A DNA stretch of 45,951 bases from assembly GCA_002278855.1 (NCBI GenBank), contig NCGG01000017.1, forward strand, positions 1-45,951. Direction: 5' to 3'. Made by a program: the position numbers and the translations under genes. Source of the stretch: Sphingomonadales bacterium 28-55-16. GTDB lineage: Bacteria > Pseudomonadota > Alphaproteobacteria > Sphingomonadales > Sphingomonadaceae. Under the pieces are notes generated by a model. That model ran no database searches. It was not told where the DNA came from and was given only the letters and a program-made list of their open reading frames with translations. Shown here piece by piece: positions 25,407 to 34,674 of the stretch; the first letter of the stretch is position 1; every line of letters begins with the position of its first letter.

Positions 25407-27256
25407 CCGAGATGACGCCATTGGTCGCTTTGGTCGGCAACCCCAATGCCGGGAAAAGCGCGTTGTTTAACGCGCTCACGGGCGCACGGCAGAAAATTGC
25501 CAATTATCCCGGCGTAACGGTCGAACGCAAATCGGGCCGCACCCATTTTGCCGATGGCCGCCCGGTGGAAATGATTGATTTGCCCGGTGCGTATAGCTTG
25601 CACCCCGACAGCCTTGACGAAGCCGTCACGCGCGACGTGGTCTTGGGCAATTTGCAAGGCCATCGCCGTCCCGACGCGCTGGTCATCGTGCTCGACGCGG
25701 GCAATCTCGACAATCATTTGCGCTTTGCGCTTGAACTGATTGCGCAAGGCCTGCCGACGGTGGTCGCATTGAACATGATCGACTTGGCGAAGCGAGACGG
25801 ACTTCAACTCGATTCGCAATCACTGGCGCGCGCGCTTGGCGTGCCCGTTATTGAGACGGTAGCCGTGCGCCGTCGCGGACTTGAGCCGTTGATGGTGCAG
25901 CTCGAGGACGCGCTCAAAAATGCCTGTCCGGCGACCGAACCGGTGGCTAGTTCCATCGGCGCGCAAAATCAGCGCGCCCGCGACATCGCACGCTCGGTCA
26001 TCATCAGCGAAACTGCTGGCCGCCAATGGACACGCAGGCTCGATTCCGTGCTGTTGCATCCGGTCGGCGGCGTGGTCATCTTGCTCGGGTTGCTGTTCCT
26101 CATGTTTCAGGCGGTCTATGGCTGGTCCGAGGCGCCGATCGGCTGGATTGAAAGTGGTTTTGCCTTGCTGAGTGATAGCATTAAAAATGCTATGCCCGAC
26201 AGTATGCTGCGGTCGTTCCTAACCGATGGTGTCATTGCTGGCGTGGGTTCAGTGATCGTTTTCTTGCCGCAGATTCTGATCCTTTTCCTCTTCATATTAT
26301 TGCTTGAGGCGTCAGGTTATATGACGCGCGCCGCCTTTGTCATGGACCGGATGATGGCGGCGGTCGGATTATCGGGACATAGTTTCATTCCCTTGCTGTC
26401 GTCATTCGCTTGCGCGATCCCCGGTATCATGGCGACGCGGACGATCATGGATCAAAAGGAACGTTTGGCTACTATTCTTATTGCGCCACTGATGACCTGT
26501 TCGGCGCGCCTGCCCGTCTATACGGTTATCATCGGCGCATTCATTCCGGCGTCCAATGTTGGCCCCGGCATTGGCCTGCAAGGGCTTGTCCTATTCGGCC
26601 TGTACATTACCGGCATATTGGGTGCGATGTTGGCGGCTTCGGTCATTCAACGCTTTGTCACGCAAAGCCGGACGAGCAGTTTCCTGATTGAAATGCCGCG
26701 CTATCAATGGCCGCGCGCCAGCGACATTGCGCTAAACCTGTGGCAGCGCGCATGGGTGTTTCTGCGCCGTGCGGGAACGATCATTTTTGCGGCTACGATC
26801 ATTTTGTGGGCACTTCTAAGCTTTCCCAAAGCACCCGAAGGCAGCAATATCTCGCAGGTTGAATATTCGGTTGCCGGGCGTATTGCTGACGGTCTTGAAC
26901 CCATCGTCCGGCCAATCGGCTTCAACCACGACATTGCATTGGCGCTGATCCCTGCAATGGCGGCGCGTGAAGTCGCGGTTTCGGCGCTGGCAACGGTCTA
27001 TGCCATTGACGCGGCAGATGACGATGCCGCCGCCTCAAGTCTTGGCCCAAAGCTTGCGGCAGACTGGTCGCTGGCCACTGCGCTTGCCTTTCTTGCCTGG
27101 TTTGTTTTTGCGCCGCAGTGCATCTCGACGATTGCCGTCACGCGGCGCGAAACCAATAGCTGGAAATGGCCAATCTTCATGGTCACATATCTTTTTGCAC
27201 TGGCATATGCCGCAGCAGGGATAACATATTGGACAGCGCGTTCCTTCGGCTTATAG
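25403..27256 (+). CDS. feoB: FeoB ferrous iron permease
   Basis: A 617-residue permease with an N-terminal GTPase domain (G1 [11 protein letters not shown] at residues 12-22, G2-like [13 protein letters not shown]3 [11 protein letters not shown]4 [10 protein letters not shown]) and a C-terminal membrane domain with two Gate motifs of the type [12 protein letters not shown] and [16 protein letters not shown] [16 protein letters not shown]. It imports Fe2+ across the inner membrane. It is shorter than the 770-residue E. coli protein, within the range for alphaproteobacterial FeoB. The ATG at 25403 overlaps feoA. Confidence 0.96.
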   Translation: MTEMTPLVALVGNPNAGKSALFNALTGARQKIANYPGVTVERKSGRTHFADGRPVEMIDLPGAYSLHPDSLDEAVTRDVVLGNLQGHRRPDALVIVLDAGNLDNHLRFALELIAQGLPTVVALNMIDLAKRDGLQLDSQSLARALGVPVIETVAVRRRGLEPLMVQLEDALKNACPATEPVASSIGAQNQRARDIARSVIISETAGRQWTRRLDSVLLHPVGGVVILLGLLFLMFQAVYGWSEAPIGWIESGFALLSDSIKNAMPDSMLRSFLTDGVIAGVGSVIVFLPQILILFLFILLLEASGYMTRAAFVMDRMMAAVGLSGHSFIPLLSSFACAIPGIMATRTIMDQKERLATILIAPLMTCSARLPVYTVIIGAFIPASNVGPGIGLQGLVLFGLYITGILGAMLAASVIQRFVTQSRTSSFLIEMPRYQWPRASDIALNLWQRAWVFLRRAGTIIFAATIILWALLSFPKAPEGSNISQVEYSVAGRIADGLEPIVRPIGFNHDIALALIPAMAAREVAVSALATVYAIDAADDDAAASSLGPKLAADWSLATALAFLAWFVFAPQCISTIAVTRRETNSWKWPIFMVTYLFALAYAAAGITYWTARSFGL

Positions 27257-27293
27257 CGGACCAACGAAAACTTTTGCATGTAAGGGCAGCATC

Positions 27294-27812
27294 ATGGCGG
27301 GAAGCGTCAATAAAGTCATCATCGTCGGCAATTTGGGCGCGGACCCCGAGGTTAAATCATTCCAAAATGGCGGCCGCATTTGCAATTTGCGGATCGCGAC
27401 GTCCGAAGATTGGAAAGACCGCACGACCGGTGAGAAAAAAGAGCGCACGGAATGGCATTCTGTCGTGCTGAATGCAGATGGCCTTGTCGGCGTGGCCGAG
27501 CGCTTCTTAAAAAAAGGCAGCAAGGTGTATATCGAAGGCCAATTGCGCACGCGCAAGTGGCAGGATGCTTCGGGCAATGACCGTTACACGACCGAAGTTT
27601 CGGTTGCGGGCTTTGACGGCAAGCTTGTGATGCTCGACGGTCCCAAGGGTGGATCCGGCGGCGGCGGTGATAGCTGGGGCGGCGGTGCATCTGGAGGCAG
27701 CTCGTCCGGCGGCAACAATTGGGGTGCTGGCGGCGGCGGTAGCGCTGGCGGATCGTCTGGCTTTGGCGGCGGTGATTTCGACAATGATCTCGACGACGAT
27801 GTACCGTTTTGA
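27294..27812 (+). CDS. ssb: Single-stranded DNA-binding protein
   Basis: A 172-residue SSB. The N-terminal OB-fold runs from [20 protein letters not shown] to about residue 110, followed by a glycine-rich flexible linker (about 115-155) and the acidic tip DDDVPF at the C-terminus, which docks repair and replication partners. A plausible ribosome binding site (AAGGG) lies shortly upstream. It is 37 bases after feoB and unrelated to it in function. Confidence 0.97.
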   Translation: MAGSVNKVIIVGNLGADPEVKSFQNGGRICNLRIATSEDWKDRTTGEKKERTEWHSVVLNADGLVGVAERFLKKGSKVYIEGQLRTRKWQDASGNDRYTTEVSVAGFDGKLVMLDGPKGGSGGGGDSWGGGASGGSSSGGNNWGAGGGGSAGGSSGFGGGDFDNDLDDDVPF

Positions 27813-27858
27813 TCGTACAATATAGGCAAGGTTGACGGGATATTGAGCAGGGGCCAAC

Positions 27859-28533
27859 ATGAAAAAAGCAATATTGGTTCTTGTTCTGCTGAGCGCGATT
27901 GCTGCTTATTTCTTTTTTGACCTCGGCCAGATTCTCAACCTCGACAGCTTCAAAGCAAGCCAAGCCGAGATCGTCGCCGCCAAAGACGCGAACCCTGCTC
28001 TCTACATTACCGGGTTCTTCCTCCTATATGTTGCGGTAACGGGTTTATCGATTCCTGGCGCAGCGATTATGACGCTTGTTGCCGGCGCCTTGTTTGGCGT
28101 TGTCGTTGGTACGATCATCGTCTCCTTTGCGTCTACTATTGGCGCCACCTTAGCCTTTTTAAGCGCCCGCTTTGTCCTGCGCGATTGGGTGCAGGGGAAA
28201 TTTGGCGAACGTCTGCGCGCCATTGACGATGGTCTACAAAAAGACGGCGCCTTTTATGTGTTCACGCTCCGCTTGATCCCCGTATTCCCGTTTTTTGTTA
28301 TCAACCTGTTGATGGGCTTAACCCGCGTAAAAACGCGGACGTTTTTCTGGGTGAGCCAATTGGGGATGTTGCCAGCAACAATCGTGTTTGTGAACGCTGG
28401 CACGCAGATCAGCAAGATTGAAAGCACCGCAGGCTTATTATCCCCGACGCTGATTGCATCCTTTGTCGCGCTTGCGTTTTTTCCGTGGGCGGCAAAGGGC
28501 ATTGTCGCCTTATTGAAGCGCAGCCGTGGCTGA
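27859..28533 (+). CDS. TVP38/TMEM64 family membrane protein
   Basis: A 224-residue protein with about six hydrophobic segments and the DedA/VTT pattern: YVAVTGLSIPGAAIMTLVAG in the second helix, then the conserved region ATLAFLSARFVLRDWVQGKFG, and PVFPFFVINLLMGLTRV with the reentrant helix. VTT proteins act in lipid scrambling or flux across membranes. It overlaps by 8 bases with the next gene, a disulfide oxidoreductase; in other bacteria these two domains are often fused in one protein (see findings). Confidence 0.88.
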   Translation: MKKAILVLVLLSAIAAYFFFDLGQILNLDSFKASQAEIVAAKDANPALYITGFFLLYVAVTGLSIPGAAIMTLVAGALFGVVVGTIIVSFASTIGATLAFLSARFVLRDWVQGKFGERLRAIDDGLQKDGAFYVFTLRLIPVFPFFVINLLMGLTRVKTRTFFWVSQLGMLPATIVFVNAGTQISKIESTAGLLSPTLIASFVALAFFPWAAKGIVALLKRSRG

Positions 28534-29986
28534 ACGCTGGCAAAAGCCGAAACGGTTTGACCGCAACCTGATCGTTATTGGTGCCGGCTCTGCTGGCTTG
28601 GTCTCTGCATATATCGCGGCAATGGTGAAAGCCAAAGTGACGTTAATCGAAGCGCATGCAATGGGTGGGGATTGCCTGAATACCGGATGCGTTCCTTCCA
28701 AGGCGCTGATCAAAAGCGCGAAGGTTGCTCATCAGATTGCCGATTCGGCCCGCTTTGGCATTGATGTGGGCGCGCCACTGGTCGACTTTCCAGCGGTCAT
28801 GCGCCGCGTGCGCGATGTCATTACCGCAATTGAGCCGCATGACAGCGTCGAACGATTCACCGGCCTTGGGGTCGATTGTGTGCAAGGCTATGCGCGGTTC
28901 TTGGACCCTTGGACGGTCGAAATTGACGGTGAACGACAACTGACGGCCAAATCTTTCATAATCGCCACCGGCGCAGCGCCATGTATTCCGCCGTTACCTG
29001 GCGTCGAAGACAGCGGCTATCTGACCAGTGAGACCTTGTGGGATGTGATGGCTACGCGGCCAGAGGTGCCCGCTCGGCTGGTGATTTTGGGCGGTGGCCC
29101 AATTGGATGCGAGCTTGCGCAAGCGTTCCAGCGGCTTGGATCGAACGTGACTCTAGTCGAAATGGCGGACCGCTTGTTGTTGAAGGAAGACGCCGATGCC
29201 GCCGCCTTGGTAACGGCGCGTTTGGCATCGGAAGGCGTTTCTATCCATACGCGGCATCGCGCATTGCGGTTTGAAGCGGGCAAGTCGCTGGTCGTTGCGG
29301 GGCCAGAGGGCGAAGCGGCCATAGCGTATGATGACATTATCATCGCGGTCGGACGCACGCCGCGCGTATCTGGTTTCGGTTTAGAAGAACTTGGGCTGGT
29401 TGTTGACGGACGGCTCGTAAACGACGTGTTTTTGCGCACCAACATGCCGCACATTCTGTGCGCAGGGGATGTCGCGGGGCGCCAGCAGCTCACCCATGGC
29501 GGCAGCCATGAAGCTTGGTATGCCAGCGTCAATGCGCTTGCCAGCCCCTTCAAAAAATACCGCACCGATTACCGCGTCCTGCCGCGCGTAACCTATACAG
29601 AGCCCGAACTGGCGACGGTGGGCCTTACGCAAGCTGAAGCGGAAGAGCAGGGCCTGTCCTTTGACCTGACGCGGTATGACCTCGATGATCTCGACCGCGC
29701 GATTGCGGAGAGTGAGGCGCATGGCTTTGTCAAAATCCTGACCGCAAAGGGCAGCGATCGGATCTTGGGTGCAACCATCATCGGCCAGAATGCCGGCGAG
29801 ATTCTTGCCGAAGTCACCTTTGCCATGAAGCACAATATGGGGCTGCGCAAAATTCTCCAGACCATCCATCCTTATCCCACCTGGGCGGAAGCGAATAAAT
29901 ATGCCGCTGGGCAATTTGGCCTTGCGCGTAAGCCAGAGGGTCTGCTGAAATGGGCGGAGCGCTGGTTCCGGTGGCAGCGCGGTTAG
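28526..29986 (+). CDS. FAD-dependent pyridine nucleotide-disulfide oxidoreductase (MerA/Lpd-like)
   Basis: A 486-residue class I flavin disulfide reductase. The FAD motif LIVIGAGSAGLVSA is at residues 15-28, the redox-active pair in GGDCLNTGCVPSK uses Cys50 and Cys55, the NAD(P) motif RLVILGGGPIGCELAQAF is mid-protein, and the second FAD motif NMPHILCAGDVAG follows. The C-terminal HPYPTWAEA holds the active-site histidine. There is no mercury-binding C-terminal Cys pair or HMA domain, and no pyruvate/oxoglutarate dehydrogenase genes adjoin, so the true reaction is open. The start is GTG at 28526. It overlaps the TMEM64 gene by 8 bases, and its stop overlaps the stop of the convergent CDP-alcohol phosphatidyltransferase. 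Confidence 0.9.
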   Translation: MAERWQKPKRFDRNLIVIGAGSAGLVSAYIAAMVKAKVTLIEAHAMGGDCLNTGCVPSKALIKSAKVAHQIADSARFGIDVGAPLVDFPAVMRRVRDVITAIEPHDSVERFTGLGVDCVQGYARFLDPWTVEIDGERQLTAKSFIIATGAAPCIPPLPGVEDSGYLTSETLWDVMATRPEVPARLVILGGGPIGCELAQAFQRLGSNVTLVEMADRLLLKEDADAAALVTARLASEGVSIHTRHRALRFEAGKSLVVAGPEGEAAIAYDDIIIAVGRTPRVSGFGLEELGLVVDGRLVNDVFLRTNMPHILCAGDVAGRQQLTHGGSHEAWYASVNALASPFKKYRTDYRVLPRVTYTEPELATVGLTQAEAEEQGLSFDLTRYDLDDLDRAIAESEAHGFVKILTAKGSDRILGATIIGQNAGEILAEVTFAMKHNMGLRKILQTIHPYPTWAEANKYAAGQFGLARKPEGLLKWAERWFRWQRG

Positions 29987-30585
29987 CGGAAGCTTTTGAT
30001 CGCAAGGACCATGCGCTGGCCTATGGTGAGCAGGCACAGCATAGCAAAGACAATGGCCAGCGTCGGAAAATAGCCGGGAATCAGGCAGAATAGCAGGAAG
30101 AAAGCGATGGTCTCGCCGCCTTCCATCAACCCGGTCGAATAGATGAAGGCCTTTGGCCCATGCGCTCCGTCATCGAACGTTCGCCGCGCGGCTATGGCGG
30201 CGAAGGCCAAGAAGCTTACTGCGGTTAATGTAAAGCTGGCGACCAGCAGCAAGGCAGGCATTTGGTTTGCGGGGTCCATCCAGGCGAAAGCGATTGGCAC
30301 CGACAGGTAAAACACATAATCGCAGATTATATCGAGATAGCCGCCCAATTCGGTCGGCCCATTGATGCGCGCAATCGCCCCGTCCAATCCATCGCAGATC
30401 CGGTTCAGCAGGATGAACACCCATGCTGCTGTAAAATGCGATTGGGTGATGAAGAAAGCAGCGCCAAGCCCAAGCCCGGCCCCGCCGATCGTCAACGCGT
30501 TTGCCGAAATGCGCGCGCCAGCGACCCATGTTGCAATGCGGATGAGCGTCGGATCAACCAACCGCCGCAGCGCGACATCAAACAT
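29983..30585 (-). CDS. CDP-alcohol phosphatidyltransferase family protein
   Basis: A 200-residue membrane enzyme with the family motif DGLDGAIARINGP...GGYLDIICDY, in which four aspartates coordinate metal and CDP (near residues 65-88). It transfers a phosphatidyl group from CDP-diacylglycerol to an alcohol, as in phosphatidylserine, phosphatidylglycerol phosphate or inositol lipid synthesis. The acceptor cannot be told. It is convergent with the flavin oxidoreductase and shares 4 bases with it, and lies 12 bases after DUF177 on the same strand. Confidence 0.9.
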   Translation of the reverse strand: MFDVALRRLVDPTLIRIATWVAGARISANALTIGGAGLGLGAAFFITQSHFTAAWVFILLNRICDGLDGAIARINGPTELGGYLDIICDYVFYLSVPIAFAWMDPANQMPALLLVASFTLTAVSFLAFAAIAARRTFDDGAHGPKAFIYSTGLMEGGETIAFFLLFCLIPGYFPTLAIVFAMLCLLTIGQRMVLAIKSFR

Positions 30586-30597
30586 GATACGCAGCCT

Positions 30598-31128
30598 TCA
30601 TTTTTTCGCCAATAAGTCCTTCAGGCCCGCCAACGCGCCTGTCGGAACAATATCTTCCTCGCTTTGCACACCAGCGGCTTTGAGCATTTTCTCTGCCGCT
30701 GGGCTCCGCGGATAGGGGTTGAGGGACAGTCCAAGCGATTGGGCAACAGCTTCGCCCAGATCAATGGTCTGGCCATCGTGAAACATCGTGTCACAGTCCT
30801 CTGGCGCGAGTTCAAGTTCAACCTCGCCATTAACAACCGGTTCTGGAACGAAACGGATATGGACCGCTTCGTCCATGCTGGCTGGAACGGGGTCATGCGA
30901 GGCAATGCAAAATTGCGCGAGATCTGCGGTGAAGCGGCCCGTGGCGACCACCCCTTCAGCATCATGCGCCAATGATATTTCGGCCTTCAGCGAATCGAGC
31001 GCAGCAAGGTCAAAACGTGCCATCAGACCAGCGCGTGCGTCTTGATCGGCGGACAGTTGGATATTCCGGCTGTGGTTTCCAACTTCAGACAGCTTGATCA
31101 CATGGCTGAATTCATTGTCCGTCACCAT
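30598..31128 (-). CDS. DUF177 (YceD) family protein
   Basis: A 176-residue protein of the YceD/DUF177 family, which is implicated in 23S rRNA processing. The acidic middle part has VELELAPEDCDTMFHDGQTIDLGEAVAQSLGLSLNPYPRSP in outline, with the conserved LNPYPR at about residue 136-141. No Zn-binding Cys set like that of E. coli YceD is obvious; a single Cys follows PED. It usually precedes rpmF and plsX, but here a phosphatidyltransferase gene lies next to it instead. It overlaps the preceding gene by 7 bases. Confidence 0.85.
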   Translation of the reverse strand: MVTDNEFSHVIKLSEVGNHSRNIQLSADQDARAGLMARFDLAALDSLKAEISLAHDAEGVVATGRFTADLAQFCIASHDPVPASMDEAVHIRFVPEPVVNGEVELELAPEDCDTMFHDGQTIDLGEAVAQSLGLSLNPYPRSPAAEKMLKAAGVQSEEDIVPTGALAGLKDLLAKK

Positions 31129-31670
31129 TTGGCGTCGCCTTCGACGATAATGTCGGGCAATTGCGCGCCAAGAGCCCGCTCAACGTCTAACAGGCCCCGA
31201 TGCGTGTGGGCAAGTGCCTCTGGTGATGGCGTAATGCTGCGATAAATGTTACGAATAAGAGCATCATCCAGCACATTGTTATCAGCCATAGCATTGCGCA
31301 GTGCGCCAAGCCTGCCGCCAACCGCGCTCATAATTTGGCCGATATGTTTCCCGACAATCATGTCGCCGATTCCAACTTCGCGCAATTGTCCGTCCATGTC
31401 GTCGACGAACACCTCCGTCAGTCTTGCCATATCCAAGGCGTGGGCTTTGCTCGCTTCAAGCCGCAACAGCACAAGCGACAATATGGCCGCCACCATGTCG
31501 AACCGGCCATCAAGGCTGTCGGGTACTTGCCCTTCGACATACCAATGCGGCTCGCGCGCCTTTGCCACGATCTGGTTATACAATGGGACCAATTTCAATT
31601 TGGGGTCGGGTTGCCCGTTACCGAACAGTCTTTTCAATAATGTCATAGCGGCGCTTGCATCCTTACTCAT
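31122..31670 (-). CDS. Ubiquinol-cytochrome c chaperone family protein
   Basis: A 182-residue protein matching the bacterial UPF0174 / ubiquinol-cytochrome c chaperone (CBP3-like) family: YNQIVAKAREPHWYVEGQVPDSLDGRFDMVAA at about residues 32-63 in outline, VLLRLEASKAH, and VFVDDMDGQLREVGIGDMIVGKHI. Mitochondrial CBP3 helps assemble the bc1 complex; the role in bacteria is inferred. I use the ATG at 31670. A second ATG (31646) is possible, and the frame is open to 31826 across the divergent bamE start, which I reject. It is divergent from bamE. Confidence 0.85.
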   Translation of the reverse strand: MSKDASAAMTLLKRLFGNGQPDPKLKLVPLYNQIVAKAREPHWYVEGQVPDSLDGRFDMVAAILSLVLLRLEASKAHALDMARLTEVFVDDMDGQLREVGIGDMIVGKHIGQIMSAVGGRLGALRNAMADNNVLDDALIRNIYRSITPSPEALAHTHRGLLDVERALGAQLPDIIVEGDAKW

Positions 31671-31758
31671 CCGGCATTCATCTGGGATTGTATATTGATA
31701 TTGCGCCTTAAGGATGCAATGGCAAAGGCCCAAGTTTAGTGGATAAGCGGAGAAGTCT

Positions 31759-32232
31759 ATGCGCGCGTCGCAAATTGTTAGCCTTGCAACATTGATTGCC
31801 GCTTTGTCCCTGTCTTCGGGTTGCACGCGCTTGAAATCACATCAGGGATATATTGGCGACCAAACGTTGCTGAATTCGGTTCAGCCGGGTGTCGACAACA
31901 AGGAGTCGGTTCAGGCATCGCTTGGCCGCCCGACCTTTGTCGGCCAGTTTGACCAGAATGACTGGTATTATTATTCGCGTGACGCGAAGCAACTGGCATT
32001 TTCGCAGCCTGTGGCGGACAATCAATATGTGCTTAAGGTCCGTTTCGACAAAGCGGGCAATGTTGCATCAGTGTCGCAAACCGGCAAAGAACTGATTTCC
32101 AAGATCAGTCCAGCGGGCGATAAAACCCCGACGCTTGGCCGCAACACAAGCTTCTTTGAAGAAGTCTTTGGCAACATTGGCGCCGTCGGCGCCGGCGGTG
32201 GTCAAGGCGCGACGCCGAACAGTCCGAATTAA
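31759..32232 (+). CDS. bamE: Outer membrane protein assembly factor BamE (SmpA/OmlA lipoprotein)
   Basis: A 157-residue lipoprotein with a signal peptide ending in the lipobox LSSGC (Cys22). The BamE core reads DQTLLNSVQPGVDNKESVQASLGRPT and ends VLKVRFDKAGNVASV. BamE stabilises the BamABCDE complex that inserts beta-barrel proteins in the outer membrane. A GGAGA ribosome binding site lies upstream. The 78-base gap before maeB carries no terminator that I can see. Confidence 0.94.
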   Translation: MRASQIVSLATLIAALSLSSGCTRLKSHQGYIGDQTLLNSVQPGVDNKESVQASLGRPTFVGQFDQNDWYYYSRDAKQLAFSQPVADNQYVLKVRFDKAGNVASVSQTGKELISKISPAGDKTPTLGRNTSFFEEVFGNIGAVGAGGGQGATPNSPN

Positions 32233-32310
32233 TCTACAGTTCCGACCAACGTTAACGTGCCATCCTGCGGCCGTTTACGCGCAGCCACGGCACCTTGCTT
32301 TGCGGCTGCG

Positions 32311-34572
32311 TTACTCGGTAACGCCCGCAGCCGCCAACACCGCAAGTGTCACCAGGTCGCTTGTGCTTGACGCCATAGTGGCGACTTGTACTTGGCGCTC
32401 TATACCCAGCAGCATTGGCCCGATAACCTGATCTCCGCCCAATTCGCGTAACAGCTTTGCCGAGAGATTTGCTGACTGAAGCCCCGGCATAACAAGAATA
32501 TTGGCTGGGCCGGACAGTCGGCAGAACGGGTAATTTTTCATCAATGCCGGGTTCAAAGCGACATCGGGCGGCATATCGCCTTCATATTCAAAGTCGGGCC
32601 GGCGCGCGTCGAGTATGGCTACTGCATCACGGATATTGTTGAGCCATGTTCCGGCAGGATTGCCAAAGGTCGAGAAAGACAAAAATGCCACGCGGGGCAC
32701 ATGGCCCATGCGACGGGCCACAGCAGCGGTCTTTTCAGCGATATGTGCCAATTCATCGGCAGTTGGCCGCTCGTTGACCGTCGTATCGGCAATGAACACT
32801 GTGTGCGTTTTGCCTACCATGACGTGAATGCCAAAAGGCACGGCATCCTTTTTCGGGTCAAGCACGCGGCGCAGTTCGCGCAGCGTCTGACCGAAGGTGC
32901 GCGTCACGCCCGTGATCATGGCATCGGCCTGATCCATCTGCAGCAGCAATGCGCCAAAGATGTTGCGGTCACGGTTGACCATCCGTTGAATGTCGCGGCG
33001 CAGATAACCGCGCCGCTGAAGCCGGTTATACAAACGGTCGACCATTTTCTCGACAAGCGGACTTTGCACGCTGTTATGAATTTCATATTCGTCCGGGTTC
33101 GCGCCGAGCTCGATCAGCTTTTCGATCACGCGCGCGTCGCGGCCAATCAACACTGGAACGCCATAGCCATCCTGTTTGAACTGGACGGCCGCGCGCAACA
33201 CGACATCCTCTTCAGCTTCAGCGAAGATCACGCGCTTGGGTTTTGCGCGGGCGGCTTCATAGACCTGCGTTAACGCGGACGTGGTTGGGTTTTGCCGCGC
33301 ACGCAGGCTGGCGCGATAGGCGTCCATATTGGCAATCGGCTTTTGCGCGACGCCCGAATCCATCGCAGCCTTGGCAACGGCGGAGGCCACAATTTCCATC
33401 AGGCGCGGATCGAACGGCGACGGGATGATATAATCCCTGCCGAATTTATGCATCATGCCGCCATAAGCCGCGGCCACTTCTTCGGGCACTGTCTCGCGTG
33501 CCAATTGTGCCAATGCATGCGACGCAGCAATCTTCATCGGTTCGTTGATCGTGGTCGCCCGTACATCCAATGCGCCGCGGAACAAGAAGGGGAAGCACAA
33601 GACATTGTTGACCTGATTAGGGAAATCCGAACGGCCGGTGGCGATAATTGCATCAGGCCGTGCCGCGCGCGCAACTGGTGGGGAAATTTCGGGGTCGGGA
33701 TTTGCCATGGCAAAGATAATCGGCTGATCCGCCATGGATTTCACCATATCTGGGCTTAGGGCATTGGCAGCGGAAAGGCCCAAAAAGACGTCAGCGCCTA
33801 CGATGGCTTCGGCCAAGCTGCGCGCACTGGTCTTTGCGGCATGCGCTGATTTCCATTGGTCCATGCCCTCGGTGCGGCCCTGATAGATGACACCCTTTCG
33901 ATCGCACATGATGACATTATTGTGCGGCACGCCCATGCCCTTGATCAGCTCCGTACAGGCAATTGCCGCAGCGCCGGCACCATTGCAGACAACTTTGATG
34001 TCTTGCAGCGACTTACCTGTCAGCTCGCAGGCGTTTATCAATCCCGCGGCGGCGATGATCGCGGTGCCATGCTGGTCATCGTGAAAGACCGGGATGTTCA
34101 TCCGCTCTTTCAATGTCTGTTCGATAATGAAGCAATCGGGCGCGGCAATATCTTCCAGATTGATGCCGCCAAAGGTCGGCTCAAGCAATTCAACCGCGTC
34201 AATGAAACGTTGTGCATCTTGCGTGTTCACTTCGATGTCGATCGAATCGACATCAGCAAAACGTTTGAAAAGAACAGCCTTACCTTCCATCACAGGCTTT
34301 GAAGCTAAAGCGCCCAGATTCCCCATGCCAAGGATCGCGGTTCCGTTCGAAATTACCGCAACCAAATTGCCTTTGGCGGTATAATCATACGCTGCGGCCG
34401 GGTTATCATAAATGGCCTGCACAGGCACGGCGACGCCGGGCGAATAAGCAAGCGACAAGTCGCGTTGCGTTGCCATGGGCTTGGTTGCCACAATTTCGAT
34501 TTTCCCGGGGCGGCCTTGCGAATGGAAATCGAGCGCTTCCTGCGGGGTTATTTGGACATCGCTATCGTTCAT
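32311..34572 (-). CDS. maeB: NADP-dependent malic enzyme with C-terminal phosphotransacetylase-like domain
   Basis: A 753-residue fusion. Residues about 1-430 form the malic enzyme (YSPGVAVPVQAIYDNP, NGTAILGMGNLGALASKPVM, HDDQHGTAIIAAAGL, CNGAGAAAIACTELI), which decarboxylates malate to pyruvate with NADP reduction. Residues about 440-753 resemble phosphate acetyltransferase (FAEAEEDVVLRAAVQF, LLLQMDQADAMITG, MPGLQSANLSAKLLRELGG) but lack independent activity in characterised relatives; this part is thought to bind acetyl-CoA as regulator. The enzyme joins the TCA cycle to gluconeogenesis and NADPH supply. It is divergent from mutS, with a 102-base gap. Confidence 0.96.
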   Translation of the reverse strand: MNDSDVQITPQEALDFHSQGRPGKIEIVATKPMATQRDLSLAYSPGVAVPVQAIYDNPAAAYDYTAKGNLVAVISNGTAILGMGNLGALASKPVMEGKAVLFKRFADVDSIDIEVNTQDAQRFIDAVELLEPTFGGINLEDIAAPDCFIIEQTLKERMNIPVFHDDQHGTAIIAAAGLINACELTGKSLQDIKVVCNGAGAAAIACTELIKGMGVPHNNVIMCDRKGVIYQGRTEGMDQWKSAHAAKTSARSLAEAIVGADVFLGLSAANALSPDMVKSMADQPIIFAMANPDPEISPPVARAARPDAIIATGRSDFPNQVNNVLCFPFLFRGALDVRATTINEPMKIAASHALAQLARETVPEEVAAAYGGMMHKFGRDYIIPSPFDPRLMEIVASAVAKAAMDSGVAQKPIANMDAYRASLRARQNPTTSALTQVYEAARAKPKRVIFAEAEEDVVLRAAVQFKQDGYGVPVLIGRDARVIEKLIELGANPDEYEIHNSVQSPLVEKMVDRLYNRLQRRGYLRRDIQRMVNRDRNIFGALLLQMDQADAMITGVTRTFGQTLRELRRVLDPKKDAVPFGIHVMVGKTHTVFIADTTVNERPTADELAHIAEKTAAVARRMGHVPRVAFLSFSTFGNPAGTWLNNIRDAVAILDARRPDFEYEGDMPPDVALNPALMKNYPFCRLSGPANILVMPGLQSANLSAKLLRELGGDQVIGPMLLGIERQVQVATMASSTSDLVTLAVLAAAGVTE

Positions 34573-34674
34573 TATTGGCCCTGACCGGTTATCATTACTT
34601 TATCAGTCCCTAACGCGCTGCTGACGCAAGGGCAAGCATTGCCCCGCTCGTCGGGCTTCGCTAACGCATAGCAT

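Noticed and set aside
28526..29986. Mercuric reductase as a resistance gene
   Set aside because: The redox motif fits, but the C-terminal cysteine pair, merR and merT/P neighbours are absent.
30262..30715. Plus-strand frames opposite the phosphatidyltransferase and DUF177 genes
   Set aside because: No motif, no ribosome binding site and complete overlap with genes that have recognisable domains.
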